A stretch of 64,000 bases of DNA from Rhizophagus clarus. Taxonomy: Eukaryota > Glomeromycota > Glomeromycetes > Glomerales > Glomeraceae. The translations under genes and the position numbers were made by a program. Numbering within the stretch: position 1 is the first letter of the stretch; every line of letters begins with the position of its first letter. The stretch is taken from positions 1,860,001-1,924,000 of the forward strand of contig BLAL01000356.1 in NCBI GenBank assembly GCA_015698045.1, given 5' to 3'. The notes below the pieces were generated by a model. The model saw only the letters and a list, made by a program, of their open reading frames with translations, had not been told where the DNA came from and did not search any database. This document shows, one piece after another, positions 11,524 through 22,242 of this stretch.

Positions 11524-11718
11524 ATGATCACACATAAAACAAATATGCATCAGCATTTGCCATTTCTTTCTCCATTAACACATTTGGAGCATGCTTCAAC
11601 AACCCGTTACTCATATCACCAGAATTCTTATTTTTCATTTGCAATTATTCCAGGACCAAAGTACAATTTTCATGGTATTAATTGTTTTAAAAAAACCAAT
11701 TTTTTATTGGTCGTCTAA
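11524..11718 (+). other. 64-codon conserved frame in a non-repetitive island (unit A)
   Basis: A stretch of about 180 bases with ordinary base composition stands between low-complexity blocks. The frame MITHKTNMHQHLPFL onward is kept in all four units (25938, 38497, 51251) with one or a few substitutions, but the DNA between units is equally conserved, so this is no proof of coding. I do not recognise the peptide. Confidence 0.25.
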
Positions 11719-12869
11719 TAAAAAAATGAATTTGGCCATTTTTTTTTGTCATTTAATATGAAAACCATTTTTTCCTAAGTTGTTTAATAAAAAAACATTT
11801 TTTTTATCAAAACAAATCAAAGAAAAATGCTGAAAATTGTTAACCTTTTTTTTATCAAAATAACATTAAAATGTTAAAAATGGGTTCAGTTCTTTTTATT
11901 AAAACAACGATTTTTTTTATTAATCATTTTAATGGAAAAAACGGTTAATTATTTTAATAAAATGAAAAAAATGATTGATTTATTAATCATTTTAAAATGA
12001 AAAAATTGCTTTTATTTGTATAAAAACTATTAAAAAAAATAATAATATTTTCGTTAATAGGTTTAAAAAATCGTTAAAAATTTTTTTTTTTTTTTTTGAT
12101 TATCTGGTTTAATAAATAAATTGTTAAATTATTTTTTTTTTTAATTATTCAATTAAAAAACAAAAAATAAATTATTAATAATCATTAAAAAAAAATAAAT
12201 AAATAAAATTTTTCAATTATTTGATAATAAACCATTAAAATATTTTTTGATTAAGCATTAGTTAGTTTAAAAGACATAAAAGACAACAATTTTTCTTGGT
12301 TATCCAGTTTGAGATTTAATAGGCCATTAAAAAAAAATTAAATTGATTTTTTTATTATCTGGTTTAATAAACAAATGTTAAAAAAAGATAAATTAATTTT
12401 TTTTTTTAATTATTTACTTTGATAATTAAAAAAAAATGTTTTTATTAATAATGTAGCAAAAAAATTCCTTCATTGGCATTTTTTGTAATTTTTTAATAAA
12501 AAAAAAACAATCTCCACCTTTTTATTAAGTTATTTTAATAAAAAAAAAGCTAAAAGGTATTTGTTAAAATCATTTTTAATAAAATAAAATTAATTATTTT
12601 TTATCATTTTGATAAAAATAATACTCATTTATCGGATAAGATTTTAAGTAAAAATAATTGTTAAAAAAATGTCAAAATGTTTTTATCAAAACGATTAATA
12701 AAAAAAGTATCAATATCAGATATTATTTTTTACTAAAAATGACTAGCAAAAAATATTAATATCACTTTTTTACTTCAAAACGATTATTAACAAGATATTA
12801 ATACCGTTGCAGCATGTATGCTTATATATCATAGGGGACAAAGTCCCCCTAAAAAAGCGCATATTCTAG

Positions 12870-12996
12870 TTATCATATAATATATAATTATTGTTAACAT
12901 GATACTCTAAAGTATAAAAAAAAAATATTAATTATTAAATAAATTTTTATGAATAAAATTCAGAATATTTATATTGACTATGTAACGGTATGATAC
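12870..12996. other. Short AT-rich spacer (unit A)
   Basis: It lies between the end of the 4.2-kb element and the kinase exon and holds ATATAATATATAATTATTG and an A-run. It is likely intron sequence of the broken kinase gene. Confidence 0.4.
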
Positions 12997-13450
12997 CTGT
13001 TGATATATATTTTATTGTTCCATGGCAATAAATAATATTATCATGATAAACATCACGCTGAATTTTAACTAAATAAAAATAAATTTAAATTTAATAAATA
13101 AATAGAATCAATATATATATAAAAAGAAAATGGATTTACATAAAATTACCTTAAAAAATGATTTTATCACAAAACATTTTTCCAAATTTTTCCAATTTGC
13201 ACGGTACACTTCTGATACCAATTTCTTGAAAGTTGCTAAATTTTTTATTCATAATATTTTATATGTTCCTTAACAATGGCCTCTTCAATCCAATCAATAC
13301 ATCCATTCTTATTCTCAGTATCATATTGAATAATAATAATTTGGCAGAAAGTGTTAAAGTTGATAATTTTGAACGGTCAAAATTGTAAAAAAATTTTACT
13401 GAAAATGAAATATTTATTTTCTGATAGTCATACGGTGTCACAAGAAGGAA
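12997..13450 (-). pseudogene. Protein-kinase pseudogene, N-terminal exons (unit A)
   Basis: Minus-strand reading gives GCIDWIEEAIVKEHIKYYE, then EVYRANWKNLEKCFVIKSFF ending at AAG with a GTAATT donor (exon end 13150). It is followed by an exon 12997-13068 (TTTATTTAG acceptor, GTATCA donor) reading KIQRDVYHDNIIYCHGT. These are the lead-in, the beta-2/beta-3 strands (V-A-x-K region, here VIKSFF) and the helix C region (HDNII) of kinases common in Glomeromycotina. The glycine-loop frame is shifted and the exon phases do not match, so it is dead. The continuation of the gene lies beyond the 4.2-kb element at 7930-8680. Confidence 0.68.
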
Positions 13451-13796
13451 AATTACTTGATATTTCAGCCAGCAAATGAAGCGTTAAAGTTTAAAGAAAA
13501 TAGAACCATAATCTATATTGTAATCCCATGTAGATTAAATTATAGTTAGGCATGAATTTGTTATCATGAATTAATTAACACAAACACAACTATAACATAC
13601 ATTTCGTAAAAAAAAAATAATACTGTTAACTGATTTTATCATTTCAATAAATCAACAAAATAAAAATCACTGGCTTGATCGGCTCCATCAGTTCCTTCCA
13701 CTCACGAACCAGCTGCAGCCTAATAAGCCAAATATCTCTCAAGCCAAGCCAAACTGAATCAGCTTTTAATCTAAAGCCCGAGCCATGAGATCTTTG

Positions 13797-14833
13797 TATG
13801 GCAAGCCATGCTGGTCAAAAGTGCGTAGTAATATACAGCATATACACATTGTATTATATAGCGCGTATACGCTGTTTTTACGGTGGGTTACCCTGTAACC
13901 TGTCAATTTCAGGGGTAACCTGCCATAAAAATAACGTATATGCGCTATAGAATATAGCGTATACACGCTTTATATTATAACGGTTATTTAATTTGTTTTT
14001 AGGTCTAATTTCAAGTCATTAAGGGATCGTTCTTTACAACAAGTACCTGCTGTTTCGCATATCGGGTACCCATCATTTCACATATTGGATACCCGCCATT
14101 TCGCTTATCGGGTACCCGCTATTTCACATATCAGTTTCCATTTCAACCAATATTGAAAGACTTTCTTGTTATTTGAATGGAAATTTGCTTCAGTTTTTCC
14201 TTATTATTTCTGATGAGCCTGGACACGTATATTTTGATGAGTGGTAAGCAAGCCTTTTTTACAACTGGAAAAGTTCCTTTTTACTTTCTAGTTTCCTGCA
14301 TCCAGTGAAACTTGAAAAAAATAACCTTAAAAAAAAATAACATGAACAGTTAGTAAAGTTCATTAGGATAAAAAAATGGGAACAATTTTTTTTTACACAT
14401 CGTCTTGTCAAGTTCTCATGTATAGAGAAATTGAAAAAGAACCTAAAGTTGCACAAAAAATTGGGATCTGAAGATCGCCACCATTGTAACAGGTACTCGT
14501 TATTTAACACAACGGGTATCTGACATTTCATATAACTGGTACCCGCCATTTTGAACAACGGGTACCCGCTGTTTTATATAACTGGTACTCGCCATGTTAT
14601 ATAACTTGTAACCACCGCTTCTTATAACGGGTGCCTGCCATAACATATAACGCATACAACGCTATAAATATAACGTATATATGCTACTTTTTATGGTGGG
14701 TTCTCATGTTCTTATTGGTTATCTGTTTATTTCAGGAGTAACCTGCCGTAAAAAACAATGCATACAAGCTATATAATATAACGTGTATACGCTATATAAT
14801 ACCACGTACTTTTGACCATAACAGCTTGCCATA
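13797..14833. mobile_element. 1037-bp MITE with TSD ATCTTTG (unit A)
   Basis: Flanking 7-bp duplications ATCTTTG lie at 13790-13796 and 14834-14840. The ends are inverted: TATGGCAAGC then GGTCAAAAGT on the left, and the reverse complement on the right, with similarity continuing for about 100 bases. Each end also folds on itself (TTACGG-GGGTTACC against GGTAACC-CCGTAA). The interior has no transposase. Leaving out the element plus one duplication restores an open frame in the last exon of gene X, which supports the boundaries. The 7-8 bp duplication fits a hAT-type element. It is present in all units at the same place. Confidence 0.88.
14035..14650. repeat. Degenerate GGGTACCCGC repeats inside the MITE (unit A)
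   Basis: Two clusters (about 14045-14135 and 14490-14650) repeat a 25-30 base module built on the palindrome CGGGTACCCG followed by CCATTTCACATAT or similar. About nine copies are recognisable. The same clusters occur in the MITE of every unit. Confidence 0.8.
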
Positions 14834-14947
14834 ATCTTTGCGACTTATTCTTTGGTGTCTACCATGATTTATGGATAAACACTAATTTGCATAATAATGA
14901 TTTAACGCCATCAACTTTGAAAATATCTTCAAGTAAGTTCCTACTAT

Positions 14948-14955
14948 GGTTTAAC
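14948..14955. repeat. Target-site duplication, left copy
   Basis: GGTTTAAC abuts the left end of the 1529-bp transposon. The same eight bases follow its right end at 16485-16492 and are present once in units B, C and D. Confidence 0.9.
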
Positions 14956-16484
14956 AGGACCCAGAAATATATATATAGGGGTCAGGTGATGAAAGAAAAT
15001 TTTACTATGAGCTGTACGCAAGGGTTTTTTATATGAACGGTACGCAAATTTGACACCTGATATTGAAAATACCGCAAAAATACGTAAATAAAATTTCAGA
15101 CCTTAAAATTTTCAATTATTAATTAATTCAGCAAAGTGCAGTATATCATATGATATAGTTTCTATAATCTGCAGTTTGATATCGGTCTTTTTTTTATTAA
15201 AAAAAAAAAAAAAATTATATTTGTTTCTCTTTATGTTATGTTAACGAAATATAATGAAATGTATTATATTTTAACAATATTTGTATACGAATTTAGATAG
15301 CTTTATAATTAGAAAAAAATTTATTATTTTTTTTTTTTTTTTTGATATTTATATTTGAAAGTTCATTCCTACAATATGTTTAAATTCCAATTTGAAGTTC
15401 CAGTTCAAAATCTACAAAAAGAGATGTTAAAGGATATTAGTGAGTGTTCTTATATAAACCCACTCCTTCTTCCTTTAGAAATACTCACCTATCTTGAATT
15501 ATTCCAAGTTCTAGTCTAAATTCCGCAAAAAAGAGAAGTTAGCAAACGCTTTATTCAAACTCGCACCCCCCCGCTTTTAGAATACTTAACCGTCTCGAAT
15601 TCCAAATTTTACTTCAAAATCTACAAAAGAGAAGTTAAAGAATGTTAGTAAATACTCTTTAATACATAAAAAATCAAACCCGCTTATCTCCTTATAGAAA
15701 TACTTACCCGTCTCGAATTCCAAGTTCTGATCGAATTCTGAAATCTATAAAAAAGAAATTATAAAACATTAGTAAGCATTTTTGATAAAATTCCTAAAAA
15801 TTTGAAACTTACCAATGTAATAAGCTATAAAAAATAGAATAATCTTGATTATGTAGGTACTAAAAAACTAAAAGGAATGTTAGTAAAATTTTATTAACAT
15901 TGAATTCTGCTTCTTACACTTAACTCACCATATTTGCAAGAGTCCGTTAGTTCCAATTTATACTTCAGTAGTACCTAGTACTTTTTTTTTTATAAATAGT
16001 TTTTTTTTTATTTTTTTAAATCAATGGAAAAGAAAAAGGTTCGGTTTATAAAAAATCTTTTTTTAAAAAAAAATTCGGTTACTAATAATATAAATATTAA
16101 AAAAAAATTCAGTTTATAAAACCGATAAAAAATATTAAATATTAAAAAAAAATTTCGGTTATAAAAACTGATAAAAAAATCTTTTAAAAAAAAAAAATTT
16201 AAAACTATAAAATTGTAAATTTTATGATTGATAAATCGTATTTTAGCATATCGAATAATTTTCTACAACAGTATATATGATCAGCCAAATAAAAATATAG
16301 GTCAAAATACGCAAATTAAATCTTTTACATATAAAAATTTTTGATAAAAATACGCAATCTAATGACCTTACTATGGACAAAAATCTCCTAAATTATACGC
16401 AAATCAAAACCTTACCCCGTCCAACTCCACTATGATGACGACGCATTGATAGACCCTACCCCTATATGTATATTTCTGGGTCCT
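14956..16484. mobile_element. 1529-bp TIR transposon, unit A only (non-autonomous)
   Basis: The termini are near-perfect 27-base inverted repeats starting AGGACCCAGAAATATA and ending in AGGGGT. Flanking duplications are GGTTTAAC (8 bp; 9 bp if the final T is counted as target). Units B, C and D show the empty site TATGGTTTAACTCATC. There is no transposase frame. Inside are four diverged modules of about 110 bases (15380-15790) with TCTCGAATTCCAAGTT and GAGAAGTTAAA, and a subterminal inverted pair TCAGGTG/CACCTGA. An 8-bp duplication suggests hAT; 9 would suggest a Mutator-like element. It splits the last exon of gene X. Confidence 0.92.
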
Positions 16485-19068
16485 GGTTTAACTCATCAAA
16501 TATTTCGTTGACTTCTTTATATATTTCCTGTACAGTATAAATTATTAAATATTACATCATTTTCTTTGATGTCAAAATAGTAAAAAAAAATCATAAGGGA
16601 ATGGTTGGTTATGTGCATTTTCAGTCTACTAGTACTTACTATTATATGCTTAAAATACATTATCACCGATTTTAGTTTTCTAATATGATTCAGTCTTATT
16701 GGTATCTCAAATATCAGTCCTGGATAAACGACATAAAAACCATTTACCAAATCTTCTACTAATAGTTGACAAAAGACGCCTGCTATTTGTAAATATGGGA
16801 CTTTGATAAGACTCACTTGTGCGTCAATTAAATTTCTGCTCAAAAGGCCATTTAAGATGGATTGATTTATCCTGGCTGAGTGACATCGATCTTCAATTGC
16901 TTTAGTTGGAGTTGCTTGTGCGGAAAACTCCCACCCACTAAGGTCTATTTCTGTATAACCTAAAAATTGGACGTCGCATTTTCTACCACTCTCATGACTA
17001 GTGGACTGGCTCAAGGGACAAAATGACTCGCCCCTTATGAACAAAAATATTCATTATTCATATTTATACGCTTACAAAAATCAAAAAGATATTATTTATC
17101 TATTTACCATTTACAATATATTCCAGTTCCATTCTGTAGTCCATTGACAATGTAAGAACATGTTTTTACAATAACATCAATTTCAGTGTGACGCTTACCG
17201 CCACAATATAAAAGGACATTTCCATCTTTAACTTTGTAGAGACTACATGTACAATTAAAAAAGATAAATCAGAACAAACTACAGATAATAAAACGAATAT
17301 AAGAAAATACTCACAAATCACCATAAATTTTACTTATTTTGTAAAACCACGTATTGACAGATGCATCTGCATGCTGATTGAGACAATATTTATATGTCCC
17401 ATTAGCATCGCCTTCCTTTACCATTTATATGTCGGTAAAAAATAAATTGAAATATGTAAGGTAATATTAAATACATTCATATTTTATACCTACTTTTTCC
17501 ACTTTTGCAATGAACTTGTTAATGTCTTCTGTCAATTTGGGAATTTTGAGAATTTCTTCATAATCTTTCATCACATCTTGACGTTCAACTTCTGTAAACC
17601 ATGCTCTCATATGAGCTGAAAGATCAATAACTCTTGATACGCCATATGTTAAGGTTGCCTTCTCTTCTGCAGTTAGCTTCTTTTATTTTTTAACATTTCA
17701 ATATGTTGGGATAGGTTTTTGGAGAAAATGTTTTTAACAAGACTTCCCAAGGACAAATTCCAATTTTGGATATTAGTTGACAGGGAGAACAAAGAATATT
17801 ATCTAAGGTAGGAATTTTTTTGTCATAATCGCTAATTCCAATTAATGAATTATCGTCCTCATTGTCACTTAACGAAATAAAATCTGGTGTTGGTGGTGGT
17901 CTTTCTTACACTGTGTCATCGAGAAGGATGTTGGGAAAGATATTTCTAGAATTACTCTTTTCCTAATTATAAAGATTAGAATAGTACTTACTTTTGAGCG
18001 AAGCCAGCTTTCTGGTGGTCTCGCATGCTTGATAGTAAATTTTCAGAAGATAACGATAAACGCAAATAAATAATTTGAGGAAAAAAGTGGAATGACAACT
18101 AAAATTAAGTTATGTCTCAACCTTATTTGAGAAAGTTGACGGAGTTGACAGAGTTGATTTTTCATTTGGATATGTTTGCTTACTTCCAATTATTGGTTTA
18201 TCCTTCTGATTCAAAATAAAATCTAACTTCATCTTGTTCAAGATAGCATTGGCCTTATTTCCCATTAAAGACTGGTCAACAGCAAACTTAGCCTACAAAC
18301 CATGAAATATAAATAGGGTTGATATGACTTTTGTACAGTACAATTTGACAATTAATATGATTGACTGCCAGACATACCTCAGCTTGTCTCAACGTCACTT
18401 CAGCTACCTCTGATTCGATAGTATTTCAGAACATCCACATACCATCCCCTTGTGCTTGTTGCTATAGAAGTAGCAAGAGAATGATTAATAAAATGGCCAC
18501 ACCAAATACTAAAGATAAAATAGATAGTAGGGGACTACGAATGAACATAATAGCTCTTGGCACTGTGACATAAAAGCCTTTAGTCTTTACGCAGACTTAA
18601 GATGGAGCCCACTGGATATAATAACCCATTCCCAGTCTGACACGTAGCCAGACTGCTTAGGTGGTTGTTTTTGATATGATAACCCAACTTATCTCTATCC
18701 TTTGCATCTGAAGATTAAATTTAAATCAAATAGATACTCGCTTTTAATAATCCATCATTGAGAATGGAAGTGACCTTTTTCCACTTTTCGTCTGTTGTAT
18801 TATTTGTGACATATGAAATAAACTTTGATATCGTTAAGTGTTTGATGTGCTTATCGAAAGAGAAGTCAAGTTTGGTTTTACGGAAATCCAGAATAGAAAG
18901 GAGACAGAGAGTATCAGGATCCAAAGCCATCTCCCAACCTTCAAACTATAATTATAGTTTCACATTTTTTTTAAGGTGATGAAATTCGTAAATAAACGAA
19001 ATGTTTAAACTTTATACTATCCACTGAATGCTCACCTTTTTCATTTTGAAAGTAGACATTTTAAACAT

Positions 19069-19560
19069 TTTTGACTTAAGTTGCAGCAGTTACAGCATGA
19101 GAAAATATTATTACTATCGCGTTTTTTATTACATTTTTTTTCACAAGATCATGGTTGCACAGATTGATTAATTTTACGATGATTTTCTATAGTAAAACGT
19201 TATTCCTCATTTTTCGTTTTTTGATATTGGAACTGTGATTTTGCCAGAATTACATAAAATTGGATGGCATTATGATCACAAATCAAAGATTCTTATGATA
19301 TTTTTGATTAATGATTTTAGATAGTTTCGCCTGAATTTTGCTTTACTTATACAAGGCAGACAAAAAGAATAACTAACCAGCGGCTCACTCTATTTAGTAG
19401 GTCTAGGAATCGAATACACTTTTAAAGAAAACTACGCCAACATGATCTCATCACAAAGATCAATTAACATGCACTCCTTAAAATTACAATAGAAAAATTT
19501 TCACTATCCTTATGTAAAAATTGATAAGAGGTCTGATAATACGTAATTTTATTTTAATAC
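19069..19560. other. Spacer between gene X and gene Y (unit A)
   Basis: This is non-repetitive sequence with no continuous frame. The stretch just above 19068 would be the promoter side of gene X. Short minus-strand protein-like scraps suggest eroded exons of gene Y, but none can be assigned. Confidence 0.35.
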
Positions 19561-19599
19561 ATGCTGGAACCTTTAGGAGAAAAACAACAAGTAAAAACT

Positions 19600-20557
19600 G
19601 CGCGTTTTTTCAGTTGATAGTCTCTCACATGACCAAACTATACTATGATTGTGAACTTGAGTTTATTGCTTGAAATGTTGCAGGTAAGACAATATTCCAA
19701 CTTATCTTGGAAATACAACTTCGCTAATTCAGGATCATAAGGGAGCTGATTCCCATTTTTGCAGTACCATGAGCCATGTAATCCATAATTCCCATGTATT
19801 TCATCACAAATAGGACATGGTGAGCTCTACGGCTGAGATAAACTATTTCCAAATTTCAAGTATAGAAAGTGCTCTAAGACGGATTTGATAATTAATTCTG
19901 GATTGGGTCTGACTTCGAAAGTGATGGACTTGAAATCAGAGGCTTGAGGTTTTTCTGATATACTTATCACGGCTTCTGATAATTGCCATGGCTCATTTCC
20001 AGTTTTTTTTTATATCTTTTGTATAATTTGGAACGAATCTTATCTGTCAAAATACTTGGTAACCCACTTAATTTGGTATGCCAATCCAGATATTCAGCAG
20101 TTAATAATAAATTTGCACCTTTTTATCATCCAAATACCCATTTAAAAATGAAAGTCAATAAAATTTAGATTCTTGAAATAAGATTCCACTGAAGATATTA
20201 TTCCAGTAATATTTGATGAAGGAGATCCTCTGAATACAAGATCATCTTTTTTATGACATACTGTAAGTATGTAATAGATTCTTGCAATGTTAGGAGCAAT
20301 ATTCTGATCGAATATTGGAAACTTTAAGCGGTAGTTTATTTTAAAAATTTTGCCAAAGCTTTAGGTAGAACTTTACTTTTTCAAATAAATAATTATTCCA
20401 TTCAATCTTCAAACGCACCAATGAATCAGCCGCCTAAAAAATTTAACATTCAATATTTAATGTTTAAATAAATATGCACATATATTAAAAACAAATTGCG
20501 TGATAACTAATGATAAGTATATTACTTACCAGGTCCTCATTATTGGCAGGCGACCAT
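19600..20557 (-). pseudogene. Gene Y, broken gene with C-P-x-C zinc-binding-like motif (unit A)
   Basis: Minus-strand pieces in order are WSPANNEDL with a GTAAGT donor (about 20530), an exon from 20433 reading AADSLVRLKIEWNNYLFEK, then (after frame breaks) GNEPWQLSEAVISISEKPQA, PNPELIIKSVLEHFLYLKF, SSPCPICDEIHGNYGL, WYCKNGNQLPYDPELAKLYF and CLTCNISSNKLKF. CPIC with a following H and a later CLTC could bind zinc. A TAG precedes SSPCPIC in all units examined, and other breaks occur. The 5' exon ends at the insertion point of the CCCTATA element. The family is unknown to me. Confidence 0.5.
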
Positions 20558-20796
20558 CCCTATAAGAAATCTGTATATGGAAAGGATACATTTTATAAAT
20601 GTCTGATATACGTTTTTACTGATTCCGTATAATAATTCCATATATTTAATACGTAATTCATTTTTGAATGTTTTTTAAAAAATTGGTGCATATGAAATGT
20701 ATGCGGAAAAATTAATATATACGGAACATATATGGAATTTTTGAACTTATTTTTTTTAAATAATGATTTTATTGATTTTATCATCATAAGCCATAA

Positions 20797-20844
20797 CACG
20801 TGATCACATGATTTTTGTTATGATACGTTTTTTGTTTATATAAA
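20797..20844 (+). promoter_or_regulatory. CACGTG-containing palindrome and TATA box (unit A)
   Basis: CACGTGATCACATG at 20797-20810 (the perfect CACGTGATCACGTG in units C and D) is followed 27 bases on by TATATAAA at 20837-20844 and a C/T-rich leader. CACGTG is the classic bHLH (Cbf1-type) site. It looks like a plus-strand promoter inside the CCCTATA element; what it transcribes is unclear. Confidence 0.5.
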
Positions 20845-20899
20845 CCCAGCTTTGATCATCCACCTTGTCTTCCTGTCTTCCTCTCCCTGATTTTTTATT

Positions 20900-21420
20900 T
20901 CACTATTTTTTTTTTTTTTTAAAAAAAAAACTCTTTTTTTCTTTTATTTGTTGCCCCTCTTTTTTATTCTTACTTGTTACTCTTCTTTTAAAAACTTCTT
21001 TTCCTTTATTTTTCTAACTTCGTTGCCCTCTTTAAAAAAAAAAAAATTTTTTTTTGGTTTTATTTTTTTATTCCTATTCATTACCCTCTTTTCTTTTTTT
21101 TAAAAAAAATTATTTTTGCCTCCTTTTTTTACTGAATTATTTCTGGATGTTCTCCTTTGGCAGCATAGGTTAGAGGTTAAAGATGGACTAACCACGACTA
21201 CTGACACAAAGTTTATCAGGACTGGGGAATAAAAAGCCTTATTTAGTGCAGATATTTCTTGAGTCTTTAATTTAAAAAGAGAGGTTCCTATAAGCTGGGT
21301 TATGTAAGTTACCTTCTGCATTATTTTTCTAACTTTATCATTCCCTTAAAAATCTTTTTTTATGTTCTTCCCTAACTTCGTTATTTCCTTTTTCAAAAAA
21401 AAAAAAAAAAATTTTTATTT
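20900..21420. repeat. T-rich degenerate repeats with T-run/A-run junctions (unit A)
   Basis: Diverged 50-60 base modules combine CTTTATTTTTCTAACTT, GCCCTCTTT and a run of T meeting a run of A. A conserved island at about 21120-21320 gives a 73-codon minus frame kept in all units. With no homolog in sight I do not call it a gene. Confidence 0.6.
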
Positions 21421-22242
21421 TACTTTTTTACTTCCACCTCACTATCCTTTCTTTTTTATTTATTTTTATTCTTTTATTTTGTAGATCAGATTTTTTTTGG
21501 CTGCTTGGTTCCTTTTTTCTTATTGCGGGTCAATTTTGAAGTACTTTTTTTTTGTAAGTCAGATAGGAACCGGATGTTTGGAGACTTGGATTATTGCAGG
21601 TACTATATAGGCAGAGCTTATATTTCTTTTTTTTTTTGCTTTTAGGTCGTCTGACTCCTGATGACTTGGATAAATCCAGAATTATAGGCACAATAGGGAA
21701 GCGTTGGTCTAATTGAGTTAAAGAAACGTACTGGTATTTTTTTCATTTATTTTGAAGGAATAGGTTATTTCTTTGGACTAAGTGCTCCTGAAGACTTTTG
21801 ATTTTTTAAAAAAATCAAATTTTTTAACGAAACATCAGTAGAAATAGTATTAATATTTCTTTTTGTTTTGGTTTGCAATAGTTGGTTTGATAGGAATAAA
21901 CTATTCATAATATATTTGTGTTTTATTTTATTTTTTTATTTTTTGATTTAATAAATAAAATTAAATTTATGTAAATAAAGTCTAGTAATAAATTGTAATA
22001 AATTGTAATATAAACAGTAAATTTAATAAGCAATAATATAAATTTCATGGTAAAACAGTGATTAAATCATATAAATTCCGTATGCATTCCATGCAAATTC
22101 CGTATCCAAACCATATTTATAGTGATACAGAATTGTGCAATTTTCTGTATCTTTTCAATGGTCTATTGTGATATGTTATTTCTAAGGAAAAAAATTGTAT
22201 AAAAATCTTATTAAAAATGTATCCAGTTTTTTTATAGGGCAT

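Larger units (their letters stand above)
8680..12869 (+). mobile_element. 4.2-kb AT-rich element (unit A), possibly Helitron-like
   Basis: The block starts near GCTTAAAGCGTAAAGC and ends at ATATTCTAG (12869). About 20 bases before that end is a perfect hairpin, GGGGACAAAGTCCCC (12834-12848). The hairpin, a CTAG end and a following T resemble the 3' terminus of Helitrons, though the spacing is somewhat long and no TC 5' end or Rep/helicase gene is visible. It sits between two parts of one kinase gene, and an older copy occurs at 1339-5146, so it is an inserted element. It carries the two minisatellites. On the minus strand near 8756-8830 a short protein-like stretch (HAMKVAQEGLNRNF) may be an exon remnant. 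Confidence 0.55.
13644..19068 (-). pseudogene. Gene X, multi-exon gene of unknown function (unit A)
   Basis: Candidate exons on the minus strand: 19036-19068 (ATG start, 11 codons, GTGAGC donor), 18738-18945 (GWEMALDPDTLCLLSILDF onward), one from 18707 (AKDRDKLGYHIKNN), one with EVAEVTLRQAE, one with QSLMGNKANAIL, one with SLSDNEDDNSLIGISDYD, one with EKATLTYGVSRVIDLSAH, then GTYKYCLNQHADASVNTWF, KDGNVLLYCGGKRHTEIDV and GESFCPLSQSTSHESGRKC, and a last exon EIYKEVNEIFDEL from 16527. Splice sites keep frame between the last five. The C-terminus runs on to TGA at 13644-13646 if the MITE is left out. Lesions in A: a one-base loss in the LTYGV exon, a stop in the exon before SLSDNED, a stop at 14859-14861, and two transposon insertions. 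The family is unknown to me. Confidence 0.6.
20558..22239. mobile_element. 1.68-kb element with CCCTATA ends and TSD CAT (unit A)
   Basis: The left end is CCCTATAAGAAAT with GGATACATTTT about 26 bases in. The right end is the inverse, AAAATGTATCC and TATAGGG. CAT flanks both ends (20555-20557, 22240-22242). The interior holds TTCCGTAT/CCATAT motifs near both ends, a CACGTG palindrome, a TATA box, repeated T-run/A-run junctions (20900-21420) and two ordinary-composition islands (about 21120-21320 and 21490-21900) with splice-like signals. No transposase is present. The 3-bp duplication is too short to name the superfamily. It interrupts gene Y and is present in all units. Confidence 0.5.

Noticed and set aside
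16517-17044. 175-codon minus frame as a stand-alone gene
   Set aside because: Its middle is one exon of gene X: both its first codons and its last 38 codons are intron sequence between recognisable splice sites.
18440-18560. Leucine/isoleucine-rich minus stretch suggesting a membrane anchor in gene X
   Set aside because: It falls between exon pieces and is flanked by GT- and AG-like signals, so it is better read as intron sequence.
18361-18573. Conserved 70-codon plus frame (and copies at 43793, 56558)
   Set aside because: It lies opposite gene X exons and introns and is conserved only because the whole unit is.
21100-21321. 73-95 codon minus frame conserved in four units
   Set aside because: Conservation equals that of the surrounding DNA; the C-terminal part is low complexity and no family is recognised.
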